Assembly: GCF_020520425.1 (NCBI RefSeq)
Contig: NC_079492.1
Location: 138,016,361-138,080,360, forward strand
DNA: 64,000 nucleotides
Reading direction: 5' to 3'
From: Spinacia oleracea
Taxonomy: Eukaryota; Streptophyta; Magnoliopsida; Caryophyllales; Amaranthaceae
The position numbers were made by a program, and so were the translations under genes. Under the pieces are notes generated by a model, which was given only the letters and a program-made list of their open reading frames with translations, did not search any database and was not told the DNA's origin. This document shows, piece by piece, positions 46,666 to 58,289 of the stretch (positions are counted from its first letter, which is position 1; each line of letters opens with the position of its first letter).

Positions 46666-46987
46666 GATAAAGGTCGCAACTTACGACAAAATAATTTGTG
46701 TTGCAACTATTTTTTATAACTACATAAAATATATTATTAGATAGTAATTTCTATTTTTTAATTTATAATTTACAAAATAAATGGAAATATATATTTACTA
46801 TAACCATTATAAATTTATTTCCTTCTTTTTTAATGGATTAACTTATTTTAATATTTTCATAGTAAAAATATGTCATTGATAATAAAAATAGTTTGATGAG
46901 TCGCAGTCTACGTGGCACCATTAAGAGAGTGACATGTAGGATTGCGATACATGTTATTTGTCACAACTTGCGACCTATATCATCACC
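46666..46987. mobile_element. MITE of the GATAAAGGTCGCAA family (copy 1)
   Basis: It begins GATAAAGGTCGCAACTTACGAC and ends TCACAACTTGCGACCTATATCATC, giving inverted GATAAAGGTCGCAA-type ends with an internal GTCGCA palindrome. The interior carries ACGTGGCACCATTAA and AGTAAAAATATG. Other members: 48230-48539, 49014-49329, 55630-55785 (part) and 56808-57242. Confidence 0.75.
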
Positions 46988-47120
46988 CTATTATTTATAT
47001 TAAAAGGAGGCAAATCATAGAGTGATATTTGTTATCACCTCATTGATTTTCTCTCTTTTAGTATAGTATAATAGTATAGTATAATATAATATTATAGTAC
47101 CCGTGCGATGCACAGTTTAA
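46988..47120 (-). mobile_element. Abutting Helitron ends (partial)
   Basis: 46995-47095 read on the minus strand gives ACTAAAAGAGAGAAAATCAATGAGG, a Helitron 5' end. Immediately right, TACCCGTGCGATGCACAG (47098-47115) is the hairpin of a Helitron 3' end. Either two copies lie head to tail or one was rearranged; the CTAG terminus is not intact. Confidence 0.5.
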
Positions 47121-48229
47121 AACAAAATGAATGGAATGTGAGGACTAACTTGAGTTAAGCTAATAAATGGGGTCTAACCTTTTGAATTTTTCACCGTTTA
47201 GGACCTGTACCTTTTTTTTTCCACCGTTTGGGACCTCATTCCCCTTTTCCGGCCAAATTTAACTAGAGTACATTAAAAGGTTAGGTCTTTGAGTTAAAAG
47301 GTTAAAGTAAATCAAAAGTTTGAGGACTAACCTTTTCGTTTTTTCACCTTTCATGACCTGATTTTTTTTTTTTCACCTTTTGAGACCTTATTCAAGTTTT
47401 CATGTAATTCCAATTCAATTATTAAAGTTTCTAATCATTAAAATATAATAAGCTCAAATTGAAATAATATGTAACTTAATTCATAAACTTAGCTCATATA
47501 TAAATTAATTTGGGTATCAAATAATCTAATGAATAAAGAAGCAACTAATTATTTACAAGCTGATCATATTTTATATATTCGGTTATGGTGTCCAATGACA
47601 ATAGAAGAATTAAGCAATTTATATAGTAGAGTACGATATTCATACAATTATACTCAAAGGTTTACGGGGATGGTGGAACTAAAAATACACTACGGAATTT
47701 TCCGCCCCGAGACCCAAGTTGTTAGGAAGATCCACCATTGATGGTATATCCTCACAATTATTTGTGGTTTGTTTGAAGAATACTATAATGTCCACACAAA
47801 AACGTAAAAATAATAAAAATAGGTTAATTTTAAACGAATTCTGATTTTGATCACAAGTTAATATATCATACTAGTTCTTAATTGTTTTATGAGAGTAAAT
47901 ACTATTGGATTATTGATGCTCATATTTGATGAGGTACTTAAATGATTTATGCTTAACTCGATCAAAATTAATCAGCAATTTCCGAATTTAAATTTCCGAC
48001 CTCAAATTTTCTATAAACATATTCAAATCATTTGTTATTGGATTACGTAAATTAAGTTTCAACTATTAAAGGTTTTATATATGAGTAAAGATTATCTATA
48101 ATGTTTGGAGAAGAGTATTATGTAGTTTTAATTATATGATGGGGTTTGGGAAAGATGAATTATTATTATTATTATTATTATTATTGGTTAAATATATTAA
48201 TAACAATTATTACATAATAGTTAATTACA
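47121..48229. other. AT-rich intergenic DNA
   Basis: 47180-47400 holds two degenerate copies of a TTTTTTCACC-TTT-GGACCT motif (roughly 130 bp apart). A 70-codon frame at 47529-47741 has no recognisable motif. 48161-48185 is an (ATT)n run. No gene recognised. Confidence 0.4.
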
Positions 48230-48539
48230 TAAGGCGTGTCACAATGATGACATGGCATGCTTATGTGTAATGATTTAAATTGGAAACTAAAATATTTAAC
48301 TTATATAATCTATTATACATGTTACAAAAAAAGGTAGAAAAATCTTAATATTCTGATTTGTTTCCTTCTTTATATCGATAATCTCATTTACATATTTTCA
48401 TAGTAAAAATATTGAATTGGTAGTAAAAATATTCTGATGACGTATAGCCTACGTGGCGCCTAAATGTGCCAATTAAACTGCGACACATAAGATTGCGACA
48501 ACTAAAAGTTATCGCAACTTGTGACCTTTATCATCACCC
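48230..48539. mobile_element. MITE of the GATAAAGGTCGCAA family (copy 2)
   Basis: It shares ATGATGACATGGCATGCTTATGTG, GATTTAAATTGGAAACTAAA, CTACGTGGCGCCTA and CGACCTTTATCATC with copy 3. The left terminus is degraded. Confidence 0.7.
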
Positions 48540-49013
48540 TAATTATTATAGGGAAATAGAGACGCAGATTTGATTAGTAAATATAGGAGAACTTGATCAA
48601 GATTGGATCATCGCCGATTCCGCGAGCAAAGCCTAATCAAGCACTCTCTAATCTCTATATGACCCTTGACATGAATCAGGACCACATGGCGACAAAGTTA
48701 TATATGGAGTACGAACCTCGAGCACCTCGAGGCAAGCTAAGGGAAAGATTCAAAGATCTAGAGAGACGGAAGAATTGCAGAACCCTACATCTGATCTCCT
48801 GCTTTTAATTTGTAATGACATTTAATTGGCTTGGTAGGTTTTCTAAGACTATACTAGGCCAGCTATTATTCTTAAATTCTATATTATGGGTTACTCCGTA
48901 AATGGTAACTTTAGGTAAAAACATTTACTTTTGAATTGTGAGTACCAAACTTTGTTGGTTGACACTAAAAATAAATTTAATCACGTTGACTTATGAGTAC
49001 CAAAATCGAAAAT
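48540..49013. other. Intergenic, unrecognised 71-codon frame
   Basis: 48593-48808 is open and ends ERRKNCRTLHLISCF. It has no motif that I recognise and no neighbouring exons. CCTCGAGCACCTCGAGG at 48715-48731 is a short palindrome within it. Left unassigned. Confidence 0.25.
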
Positions 49014-49329
49014 GATAAAGGTCGCAACATGCGACCTTTAAGTCGCGCACAATGATGACATGACACGCTTACGTGTCATGATTTAAATTGGAAACTGAAA
49101 CATTGAACTTATATAATCTATTATACATGTTTGAAAAAAAAGGCCGGTAGAAAAATCTTAACATTCTAATTTGTTTCCTTATTTATACCGACTACCTTTA
49201 TTTATATATTTGCATAGTAAAAATATTCCGATGACACATAGCATACGTGGCGCCTATATATATCAATTAAACTTCGACACGTAAGATTGCGACAACTAAA
49301 TATTGTCGCAACTTGCGACCTTTATCATC
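49014..49329. mobile_element. MITE of the GATAAAGGTCGCAA family (copy 3, best preserved)
   Basis: A 316-bp copy with GATAAAGGTCGCAACATGCG at the left and TTGTCGCAACTTGCGACCTTTATC at the right. Each end is itself palindromic (GGTCGCAA-TGCGACC). Confidence 0.8.
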
Positions 49330-49678
49330 ACCCAACTACTAAAATATGTTACGTTGTTTGATACTAAATGAAAAAAATTAAGATAAATTTTTGTCGTGCC
49401 ACAAAATTTGAAATATCAAAAGGAAACGTGCTTCTTTATTCCTTGTTTTTATATTTTTATGCTTCTCCGATCCATATATATATATATTGCATTTAACTAA
49501 TAAGCTTCCATCCATATAGATCGATATTAAGAGTCAAAGTAATGTTTAAATGAGTAAAAGTCAACCACGGTGTGATTTTTCCGGAACGGGGAAGTATATA
49601 TATAGGTTTTGGATCTTTAACTTATAAGCTTCCATCCATTTCTACGCTCAGCTTCTTGAAATTGAATTCAGCTCTTCC
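49330..49678. promoter_or_regulatory. Upstream region of the BAHD pseudogene
   Basis: 49540-49597 is the right half of a family-B Stowaway (GTCAACCACGGTG ... TTCCGGAACGGGGAAG). Directly after it come TATATATATAGG (49596-49607) and AAGCTTCCATCCAT, the last also present at 49503. The TATA-like sequence 80 bp before the ATG could be the original promoter. Confidence 0.4.
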
Positions 49679-51397
49679 ATGGCTAAAATGTTGAACTCCC
49701 AACAACAAAATAAAACATTATCAAAAATCAAACTCATTTCGGAATGCTCTGTTAAACCAAAGTATGAAGTTGAAGCTGCAAAACAACATTACCATTTGTC
49801 ACCTGGTGACGTAGGCTTGATATCTGTTAATCCGATACAAAAGGGGCTTCTTTATACCCTTAATGGTGGTGACCGACCGGAGATTGTATCTCGTCTATTA
49901 GAGAAGCTCAAACATTCTCTTTCTATTCCCCTCGTTCATTTCTATCCATTAGCCGGTCGATTCGTGACAGAAAAGTACCCCGACGAGCACGCTTGTTCGA
50001 TCTATATCGATTGTAATACGCAAATTATAAGGTACACCCAGTTGTATGTAGTTCTACATGCAACCGGGTTAAAAGCACATATTTTTACAGCTTAAAAGCA
50101 CATTTACATACTTAAAAAGCACATTAACGATTTAAAAGCACATACTTGTATATTTTTCATTTCCTTTTACTTGCAAAACTTTGCTTTTCATCTGTAACAA
50201 TGTGCTTTAAAACTGTAAAAAGTGTTTTTAATTTGTAAATATGTGCTTTTAAACTATAAAAATATGCTTTTGAGGGGTTAAAAGTATAAAATGAACTGGT
50301 TGCACGTAGACCTACGTGCAACCGGGTGTACCTTCTACCATTTCATTGTAATAAGGGCCCTGGAGCACGCCTAATCCATGTTACCGCCCTAGATGTCTCG
50401 GTTCTGAAATTCTGTCATCTACCGACGTCCCACCAATTGTTCGATCTTTCTTCGAGCTTGGTGAAACCATGGTTAATTATGATAGTCATACGAGGGCTTT
50501 GGTGTCTATTCAGGTAACAGAATTACTAGATGGGGTGTTTATAGGGTTTACTATGAACCATAGTGTGGTAGATGGTACTTCTTTTTTACATTTTGTTAGC
50601 ATGCTATCTGAAATATTTATATCCGAGTCCGAGTCTGAGTCTGAGTTTGAGATTACAAACATTTCACGTGTTCCAGTTTTTAACTATAGGCCGTGGTTAA
50701 ACAATGGTGATAGTGAGGTTAATAAGTTGCCGTATTTAGAACCGGAGGAATTCATACAACAAGCGTATAACCCAGGCCCATTGAGGGAACGGATCTTTAA
50801 TTTCTCAACTACAACGTTGGCAACCCTCAAGGTTAAGGCTAACCAAGAATGTGGAACCACTAATGTTATATCCTCGTTCCAAGCCTTATCTGCGTTTTTG
50901 TGGCAAGCCATAACTCGAGCTCGAGATCTATCATCTGACCAGAAAACCATTTGTTCTGTGTTTGATCCACCTGTATCTGATGACCATTTTGGGGATTTGG
51001 TTGGCGGGGCACAATGGGCTTGCAAAGTAGGTGAGTTGTTGGGGAATGATTTGAGTTGGGTTGGGTTGCGATGAATTTGAGAAAGGCAATCATCGCACAA
51101 AATGAGAAAAATATTATTGGTCAATATAAGTTTCTTGTTAGAAATCCGATGGTGTTTCAGCGTGGTGGTGATGGGCCAGATCAGTGGTCGAACAAAGTGG
51201 TCATAGGAGGGTCTTCGAGGTTTGATAGGTATGGGCCTGATTTTGGGTTGGGCCGGGCTTTGGCTGTTCGTATGGGTTTCGCAAATAAGGAAGATGGAAA
51301 GGTTACTGCAAACCCGGGTAGTGTAAGGAAAGGGAGTGTGGATTTGGAAATTTGCCTAAGACCACTACCACCAATGAGGAAAATAGTTCCTCACTAG
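49679..51397 (+). pseudogene. BAHD acyltransferase (At3g50280/EPS1-like clade), disrupted
   Basis: BAHD enzymes move acyl groups from CoA to alcohols or amines in the cytosol. Three consecutive pieces cover a full-length protein. The N-terminal part ends SIYIDCN; the middle starts KGPGARLIHVTALDVSV and contains the catalytic HxxxD motif as NHSVVDG; the C-terminal part has the structural DFGWG motif altered to DFGLG, then VRKGSVDLEICLRPLPP. Three lesions are visible. First, a 327-bp MITE (50018-50344) with 8-bp duplication ATTGTAAT sits between DCN and KGPGA. Second, a one-base loss lies near 50401-50405. Third, a five-base duplication (TGGGT twice) near 51055-51066 shifts the frame. The sequence otherwise aligns well, so inactivation looks recent. 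The clade call is from motif wording and general resemblance. Confidence 0.88.
50018..50344. mobile_element. hAT-like MITE in the BAHD pseudogene
   Basis: 327 bp between two copies of ATTGTAAT (50010-50017 and 50345-50352). Near the ends lie inverted AAGGTACACCC-GTTG / CAAC-GGGTGTACCTT blocks. The centre has many AAAAGCACAT/ATGTGCTTTTAA words in both orientations. An 8-bp duplication is typical of hAT elements, but the outermost 10 bases do not pair, so the superfamily is tentative. Confidence 0.75.
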
Positions 51398-52479
51398 TGT
51401 AATATGGTGTGAATAAAAAAGTTTACCAACTACACCAATGAGGAGATGGAAAAGAGTTCACGAGGATTTGGAAAAAAACCGCGCGGCGTTCTTCCTCACA
51501 TATTTTCTCACGCCTTGGCCCTTGTGCAGAATGGGGACCACATGTATCAGTACCAGCCGGACTTTTATCATTTTGTTGCTGCAAGAAGACTAAAACGACG
51601 AGTACAAGATATTGCATGTACCCAACAAACCTAAAACGCAACATCTAAAGTTGAATCAGTTTGTTTTTACTTTAAATTGTACTTTTACAATAGCTATTTT
51701 TAGTCAGCAATTATTGTGGTGGGGTGTAATGAACAGTAGAAGTTAGAGAGTGGTGAATTTTTTTTTTTAGTTCATTGGTGGGATAAATTTTTGTCCATAA
51801 ATTTTATTTGTGAGAAAAATGATAGGGAGGAGTAAGAAAGAGGTTGAGAGAGAGTGGTGAGCTTTTTTTTCCCCTCATTGGTGAGAGTGCTCTAAGACCT
51901 CATATTATGGCTGCCCTTGAAGCTGACGTCGACTTCATGACTCATGTGTCATCGCAAATAAGTTTATTATATTGTGTCAGTCCAAATGGTTGATTTGTGA
52001 TTCTCCTCCTTTTTCAAAGTTTTATCAAAACTTCAATTTGCAAAATATAGGCAATACGCAATATGTAATTGGTATTTGTACGTTTATATAAACTTCTAGT
52101 TATTTCTTTCGTTTCATTTATTATCATGGTTTATTGTGGAACTACTTTATTTTATTTTTCGTTTCAACTTAGTGGTTAATCTTTGATACAACATATTAGT
52201 TACACAATATTTATTTAGTAAATATTTTGTAATTAGTTTGATATATTATGTTCACTAAATTGTGTGTAGCTGGATTTTAACGCATATTTTGCGAGGATAC
52301 TGTGAGAAAATTTGCTATGATTTCTGATTGATTTTCTCAAAATATATACATAGCTATATTAGGGTTTCTGATTGATTTTCTCAAAATATATACGTAGCTA
52401 CATTACGGTTTAGGTAAGGCTATTCTAGTAATTACAAAATAATTAAATTACATTAATTACAATTTATGTATTCTATCAC
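51398..52479. other. 3' flank and intergenic DNA
   Basis: 51460-51640 is GC-balanced and open in places but shows no family. 51730-51900 resembles a small repeat (GGTGGGATAAATTT, AGAGAGAGTGGTGA). 52308-52410 contains a direct duplication of TTTCTGATTGATTTTCTCAAAATATATAC. No gene. Confidence 0.4.
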
Positions 52480-53457
52480 ACCTTGCAGTCAAAGTGCAGT
52501 GGGAGCTCGACGTACGGTTAGACTGTCCCGAAAATCATCAAATAGTACACGCGGAAGTCCTTCTAATAACAGGATAGAACGTGCAAAACACGTAATTCAC
52601 AACGTTTTACCCTTTCACGAAACCAATGAATATCCATCTCAATGTGTTTAGTGCGTTGATGTTGAACCGGATTACCAGAAAGATAAATGACACTCACGTT
52701 ATCGCACTAAATCAAAGTGGCTTTAGTAACCGAACAATGCAACTCCAGTAACAAATTACGTATCCAACAAGATTCAGAGACAACGTTAGCCACACCTCTA
52801 TACTCACCCCAAACACTTGATTTAGACATGTGGGGTGACGTTTAACCGACTAAGAAACAAAGTTGTCTCCAAGAAAGACATAATAGCCCGAAATAGAGCA
52901 TCTCGTGTTCGGACATCCACCCCAATCTGCATCCGTGTATGATACAAGGGAATCTAGAGAAGAGGAACGCAAATGTAAGCCAATATCAATTGTACCTTGT
53001 ATATAACGAAGAATACGTTTCAATGCTTCCATGTGGCCGACTTTCCGGTCATACATAAACAAACAAACTTGTTGAACGACGACAGAAATGTCAGGCCTGG
53101 TGAATGTCAAGTACTGCAAAACACCGACTTGACGTCGATAATGTACGTGTTGGGTCAGAATATGGGGCGTTGGATGTAGCACTAAGCTTTCCTTTTGTGT
53201 CAACTGGAGTGAGGCAAGGCATGCACTGTGACATGCCAACACGATCAATTATTTCTTCTACATATTTCTTCTGAGATATAAAGAGACCAAAATTATCCCA
53301 TGTAACGACAATGCTCAAAAAGTAACTGAGAGGACCCAAATCCTTCATAGAAAATTCATAGCTCAATTGGAATATAATGGTGCTTCGGAGATTATCTGAA
53401 GAAGCAGTAAGAATAATATCATCGACATATAACAATATATAAGCAATGTGTATCAAC
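52480..53457 (-). mobile_element. Ty1/Copia fragment C (fossil): RT and RNase H
   Basis: Minus-strand sequence includes the reverse transcriptase YVDDIILTAS motif near 53.42 kb, MKDLGPLSYF near 53.33 kb, LTFTRPDI near 53.09 kb and the RNase H region DADWGG near 52.92 kb, then KHIEMD near 52.64 kb. It has no LTRs, gag, protease or integrase and is broken in several places. It resembles Copia B in wording, so the two belong to related lineages. It is an old, truncated remnant. Confidence 0.9.
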
Positions 53458-53484
53458 AATAACTACATGTATATATAAAAAAAT

Positions 53485-53810
53485 ATTGTATGACTGTTAG
53501 AGTAATTATATTACATATAAATATGTATCAACTTAAGAGTTACTATATAATTAACCTTTGCAGTAATTATGTCGCAAATATTAATAATTATAATGTTAAA
53601 AGTTATTGTATGACTAGTAGAGTAACTATATTACATATAAGTACAACTATATTAACTTAAGAGTTACTATATGATTTTTGCCAGTAACTATATCACATAT
53701 ATTAATAATTATAATGTTAAAAGATATTGTATGGCTAGTAGAGTAACTATATTACATATAAGTACAACTATTACATTATAATGTTAAAAGATATTGTAAG
53801 GCTAGTAGAG
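53485..53810. repeat. About 119-bp tandem repeat, nearly three units
   Basis: TATTGTATGACT-TAGAGTAA recurs at about 53486, 53604 and 53724, with a partial fourth at 53793. The spacing is 118-120 bp. Units contain ACTTAAGAGTTACTATAT and ATTAATAATTATAATGTTAA. Confidence 0.8.
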
Positions 53811-53813
53811 TTA

Positions 53814-54134
53814 CTCCCTCCGTATTTATTTAAGGGATACACTTGGCTTGGGCGCGTGCACGGGTATTAAGAAGAACAATTAAATGAAATAAAGTAATAA
53901 ACAAGTGGGGTTGAGTAGATATAATAAATAAAACAAGTGGGGATCGTGTCATTTTAGGGGGTGGGGTGTAGTTCTGAAATTATTTGTTTAATAGGGTGGT
54001 GGGACATAAGATATATTTGATATATTATTTAATTAGATGGTGGGGTTGATAAGTTACTAAAAATGTCAAGTGTATCTCTTAAATAATTACGGCCGGAAAA
54101 GACCAGTGTATCCCTTAAATAAATACGGAGGGAG
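53814..54134. mobile_element. Stowaway-type MITE (family A)
   Basis: 321 bp, CTCCCTCCGTATTTATTTAA to ...TTAAATAAATACGGAGGGAG, TA at 53812-53813 and 54135-54136. It is the better-preserved sister of 2708-2981. Confidence 0.9.
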
Positions 54135-54228
54135 TACCGTATGGGCTGCATGTTTTTTCGGATCACGTGAACAGTGCGGTCTTATGTCATATTTAAATGA
54201 GTGAGATTGCATTAAAAAAACAAAAGGT

Positions 54229-54545
54229 CTTGGGTGCACAAGTTGTACAATAAATTTATTGTTCACCAACATAACTTTAATCCAGTTTTCTCTAACTTTT
54301 ACTCAGTTTTCTCTAACTTTTATACTATTACAAAAAGTTAATAGATAAATATTTTATAGTGTTAAATGATTAATTTTATACATTATTAGTGATTTTGAAT
54401 AAATATTTTTTATTAAAATAAAAAATTTATTACTAAAAAGTAGATAACTTTTACATATATAATGGTAACTTTTAAGCATTTTATGTCAACTTTAACTTCG
54501 GTGTACAATATTTATCGTACACCTCATGTAAATAAGAATTTGTGT
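54229..54545. mobile_element. MITE of the 24.5-kb family (copy 3)
   Basis: About 317 bp with GTTGTACAATAAATTTATTG at the left and GTGTACAATATTTATCGTACACC at the right. It lies directly upstream of the UGT79 promoter and may limit its extent. Confidence 0.7.
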
Positions 54546-54573
54546 TAAAAAAAAGGATGGGAGAATAGAAAAT

Positions 54574-54622
54574 CACGTGCTTGTGTGCCTCGTGGATCTC
54601 GAGTCGCATAGTTGCTATAAAA
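54574..54622 (+). promoter_or_regulatory. UGT79 proximal promoter: G-box, GTGTGCCTCG and TATA
   Basis: CACGTG (G-box) at 54574-54579, GTGTGCCTCG at 54583-54592, CTCGAG near 54599 and TATAAAA at 54616-54622, 69 nt before the ATG. G-boxes bind bZIP/bHLH factors, which fits stress- or light-responsive control, but activity is inferred. The 10-mer recurs at the CYP72A gene 2 promoter. Confidence 0.6.
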
Positions 54623-54690
54623 GGTGTTCCAACCGTTCCTAACAAATTAAACCAGCAAATTCAAGAAGAAAAAAAATGTAGCAATAAAAA

Positions 54691-56435
54691 ATGTGTGACG
54701 ACAAAAAATCATCTGTTTTGAGCATAGCATTTTATCCGTGGTTTGCTCTTGGTCACCTTACTTCATTTCTCCGATTAGCCAACAAACTTGCACAAAATGG
54801 TCACAATGTGTCCTATTTTATCCCAACTAATACATTACCTAGATTACTTCCTCACAACCATTACCCTGGCCACCTTACTTTCATCCCCGTCACCGTCCCA
54901 CCCGTTGACGGCCTCCCTCTCAGAGCCGAGACCACCAACGATGTCCCCTCCTCGGCTATACACCTTCTTATGACTGCCATGGATTTGACCCGTGACACTA
55001 TCGAGGCCCATTTGGTTAGTATCAAACCCGATGTTGTTTTCTACGACTTTGCTTATTGGATTCCCGATCTAGCCCGAAAACACGGGTTCAAGTCAGTACT
55101 CTACATTACATCCTATATAGCAAGATGTGCTTATTTTGCCCCCGATTTGAAGTCGGGTCATCAGTCCACTGGGGCCGAAATTATTGCGCCACCACCGGGT
55201 TTTCCGTCTCAGCATTTCCGGATGCAAGCACACGAGGCTGAGACTGTGGCAGACGTAGGTAAAGAGCAAGATGGATTACAAGGTATAACTATTTCTGAAA
55301 GGATGCGCATTGCTTTTGGAAAATGCGACGCAATTGGAGTAAAGAGTTGTAAGGAGATGGAAAAGGTGTATATTGACTACTGTGAGAAGATATTTGGTAA
55401 GTCTGTACTACTAGCAGGTCCTATGGTCCCTAAAACCCCATCTTCCAAACTTGATGAATATTTTGATGGTTGGCTTACGGGTTTTGGTGCTGCTACTGTG
55501 ATTTATTGTGCATTTGGGAGTGAATGTGTTCTCGAAATTAACCAATTTCAACAACTTCTTCTTGGACTAGAGCTCACAGGTACGTCTTCTGATTATATAC
55601 CGTTCCAGATTAATTGTTATATTAATAATATTAAGATTTTCCTACATTTTTTTTTTGGTAGCATGCATAATAGGTTATATAAGTTAAATATTTTAGTTTC
55701 CAATTTAAATCATGACACATAAACGTTTCATGTCATCAATGTGACACGATTTAAAGGTCGCATCTTACAACCTTTATCATTTTCGCTAAAAATATAATCT
55801 AAAATAAAAACGTTGCAACTAAAAGAGAATGGAGGAAGTATAAGTTCAAGTTGTCAGAGCTCACAGTTTCCATGTATGTACACAATTTCACTTGAATAAT
55901 GGGTTGTATATATATATCAATTATCATTATTTTTGCAGGAAGGCCATTTTTGGTGGCCATGAAGCCGCCTAAGAAGTATGAAACAATAGAGTCGGCCTTA
56001 CCAGAAGGGTTTGAGAAGAGAACAAAAGGAAGGGGAATCGTACATGAGGGTTGGGTGCAGCAACAACTGATATTGCAACATCCATCAGTAGGATGTTTCA
56101 TAACTCATTGTGGAGTTGGGTCTCTTTCGGAAGCTATGGTCAGCAAATGTCAAGTAGTGTTGATGCCTCAAGCTGTAGACCAATTCATCAATGCGAGGAT
56201 GATGAGTTTAGAGTTGAAGATTGGGGTTGAGGTTGAGAAGAGAGAAGATGATGGTTTGTTCACAAAGGAGGCTGTGCATAAGGCGGTCTCTTTGGTGATG
56301 GAGGAAGAAAGTGAAGTCGCAAAAGAGATGAGGGTAAGTCATGATAAATGGAGAGAATTCTTATTACAGGAAGGTCTTGAGGATTCTTATATCAGTAGCT
56401 TCATTCAGAGTCTACGACAGTTAACGATTGGATGA
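54691..56435 (+). CDS. UDP-glycosyltransferase, UGT79 type (intact, two exons)
   Basis: Exon 1 54691-55579 and exon 2 55939-56435 join in phase 1 to give 461 residues, the family's normal length. The catalytic dyad is visible as His22 (FALGHLTSF) and Asp119 (VVFYDFAYW). The C-terminal PSPG box starts [16 protein letters not shown], continues [11 protein letters not shown], and ends in the sugar-selecting DQ ([11 protein letters not shown]). UGT79 enzymes extend an existing sugar on a flavonoid, anthocyanin or triterpenoid glycoside (for example 2''-O-xylosyl or -glucosyl addition) in the cytosol. The donor and acceptor cannot be deduced here. The intron between LELTG and RPFLVA carries parts of a MITE. 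Promoter signals lie at 54574-54622. The neighbours (BAHD remnant, UGT74 remnant, CYP72A genes) fit a modification pathway. No lesion is seen. Confidence 0.93.
55630..55785. mobile_element. MITE fragment in the UGT79 intron
   Basis: TTTAGTTTCCAATTTAAATCATGACACATAAACG and AAAGGTCG-ATCTTACAACCTTTATCATTTTCGCTA match one half of the GATAAAGGTCGCAA family, in the reverse orientation. It is followed by GAATGGAGGAAGTATA at 55830-55845, a lone Stowaway end. It makes up nearly half of the 359-bp intron. Confidence 0.7.
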
Positions 56436-56807
56436 ACACGTACAGTCAACATGTAGTACGTGTACTTGTTCAAGCCTTTAATTATATAGGAATTCCATCC
56501 AGAATTTTGAATAGCTGCTTGGATGAAGCCATTATAATTGCTCGGCCCTCCTAATCATTTCTACGCATCAATTCATAAACTTAACTACTGTTGTAGAAAT
56601 GTCTTTTTATCTATCTCATGCCTAGAAGCGCGCTAGTGCTCATCGAGCAAGCTGAGGTCGAGCTTGGTTTGTTCCACTTTTGTTTGAAGTTCGAACTTGA
56701 TCAAGCTGTAGAGCTTTGTCGTAAATTGTCAGGTTTATCTTGGGATCTTTTACCAAACTGACTACATTTTACAATTTTATTTATCAAAATGGCTACTTTT
56801 GAATTCT
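56436..56807. other. 3' flank of UGT79
   Basis: I see no gene. 56620-56720 has AGCGCGCTAGTGCTCATCGAGC and CGAGCTTGG words of an unidentified repeat. Confidence 0.35.
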
Positions 56808-57242
56808 ATTTTCCAAAAGGTCGCAAGTTGCGACAACATTTAGTTGTCACACTTTTACGTGTCGCAGTTTAATTGGTATATATAGGCGCTACGTAGGCTA
56901 TGTGATGATAAAGGTCGCAAGTTGCGACAACATTTAGTTGTCACAATTTTACGTGTCGCAGTTTAATTGGTACATATAGGCGCTACGTAGACTATGTGTC
57001 ATCAGAATATTTTTACTATCAATTCAATATTTTTACTATGAAAATATGTAAATAAGGTAGGCGATATAAATAAGGAAACAAATTAGAATATTAAGATTTT
57101 TCTACCTTTTTTGAAAGATGTATAATATATTATATAAGTTAAATATTTTAGTTTCCAATTTAAATCATGACACATAAGCATGCCATGTCATCATTGTGAC
57201 ACGGCTTAAAGGTCGCATGTTGCGACCTTTATCATTTTCGCT
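56808..57242. mobile_element. MITE of the GATAAAGGTCGCAA family, tandemly duplicated left end
   Basis: AAGGTCGCAAGTTGCGACAACATTTAGTTGTCAC occurs at about 56818 and 56913, each followed by GGCGCTACGTAG-CTATGTG. Only one right end (GCATGTTGCGACCTTTATCATTTTCG, ending near 57240) is present. So about 95 bp of the left arm was duplicated or a second copy landed in the terminus. Confidence 0.75.
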
Positions 57243-57316
57243 ATTTATTTACCAAAATGACTATTTTGACTTTGAGGCAAAAAAAAAAAATCAATAAACC
57301 AATTTGATTTGGTTTT

Positions 57317-57321
<5 letters not shown>

Positions 57322-57382
<61 letters not shown>
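57322..57382. repeat. (AT)n microsatellite
   Basis: About 30 uninterrupted AT dinucleotides. Confidence 0.97.
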
Positions 57383-57384
<2 letters not shown>

Positions 57385-58289
57385 TGAACCGGAAAATAGG
57401 AATGCAAAGTAATTAGTGGCAAACTATTTTTCTAATCCTACGGGATGTCAAGAGTCTGACAAATATAATACTCTTCAATTCTAACTAACTCATTATTTTT
57501 CCTTTCCTATTTATTCTAACCGATTTGAAGACAAAAATCTCTAATTCATGTTAGTGTTGTTGGTTGATTTGACGAGTGTAGATTTGTTTTACACTTACAA
57601 AAGATACTGGGGTATTAAGTTTGCTAAGCATAACCATTAAAACCATTGAACTTAAATTTAAGAACACCATAACCTTAAATTTAGGTACTCCCTACCTAAT
57701 CAGTGACCAAAAATGAAATAAACAAGGCAATGAATCCAAAGAAAGGTAGAAAATGAGATACTAACATGCATTCACATAATAGACGTTAACTCTCAATCAA
57801 AATATATAATTCTCAAATTTCTCAACCCAAAGAAATTTCTGATTTCTTATTAAAATTGAAACCAATTTTTCATAACATTGAACAAAATTGAATATAATAT
57901 GCATGGAAAATAAGCTTTAAATGTTTAAAGAGAGAATAAATTACATGCTTATCAATTTTCCTCTTTGAATATTCAATTGAAAAATATTAGGGTTTATGAA
58001 TACGATAGTCAATTGTGGAAATTGGCCAGACTCAGTGACGTTGATCAAATTAGGTATAAGAAAAATAAAAAGAATCCAAAACATATATTTAAAAACGGGA
58101 GTCCCTAAAAGAAATCAAATCTTTTCACTATTTTAAAAAAATAACTCAAACTAGACCAGTTCACTATTAAAAAAATCCAAACTCGTACACTATTAAAAAA
58201 AAATCAAACCCGTAGTTATATCCCTTGTCTCTTAATTAAGACATTCATATTATAATATAGACGTATTGAAAAGTGTGATTTTGATTATA
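57383..58289. other. AT-rich intergenic DNA
   Basis: I see no gene or element; 58130-58205 has three near-identical CACTATT-AAAAAAA-TC-AAAC units. Confidence 0.4.

Noticed and set aside
47529-47741. 70-codon frame
   Set aside because: AT-rich, no motif, no neighbours supporting coding.
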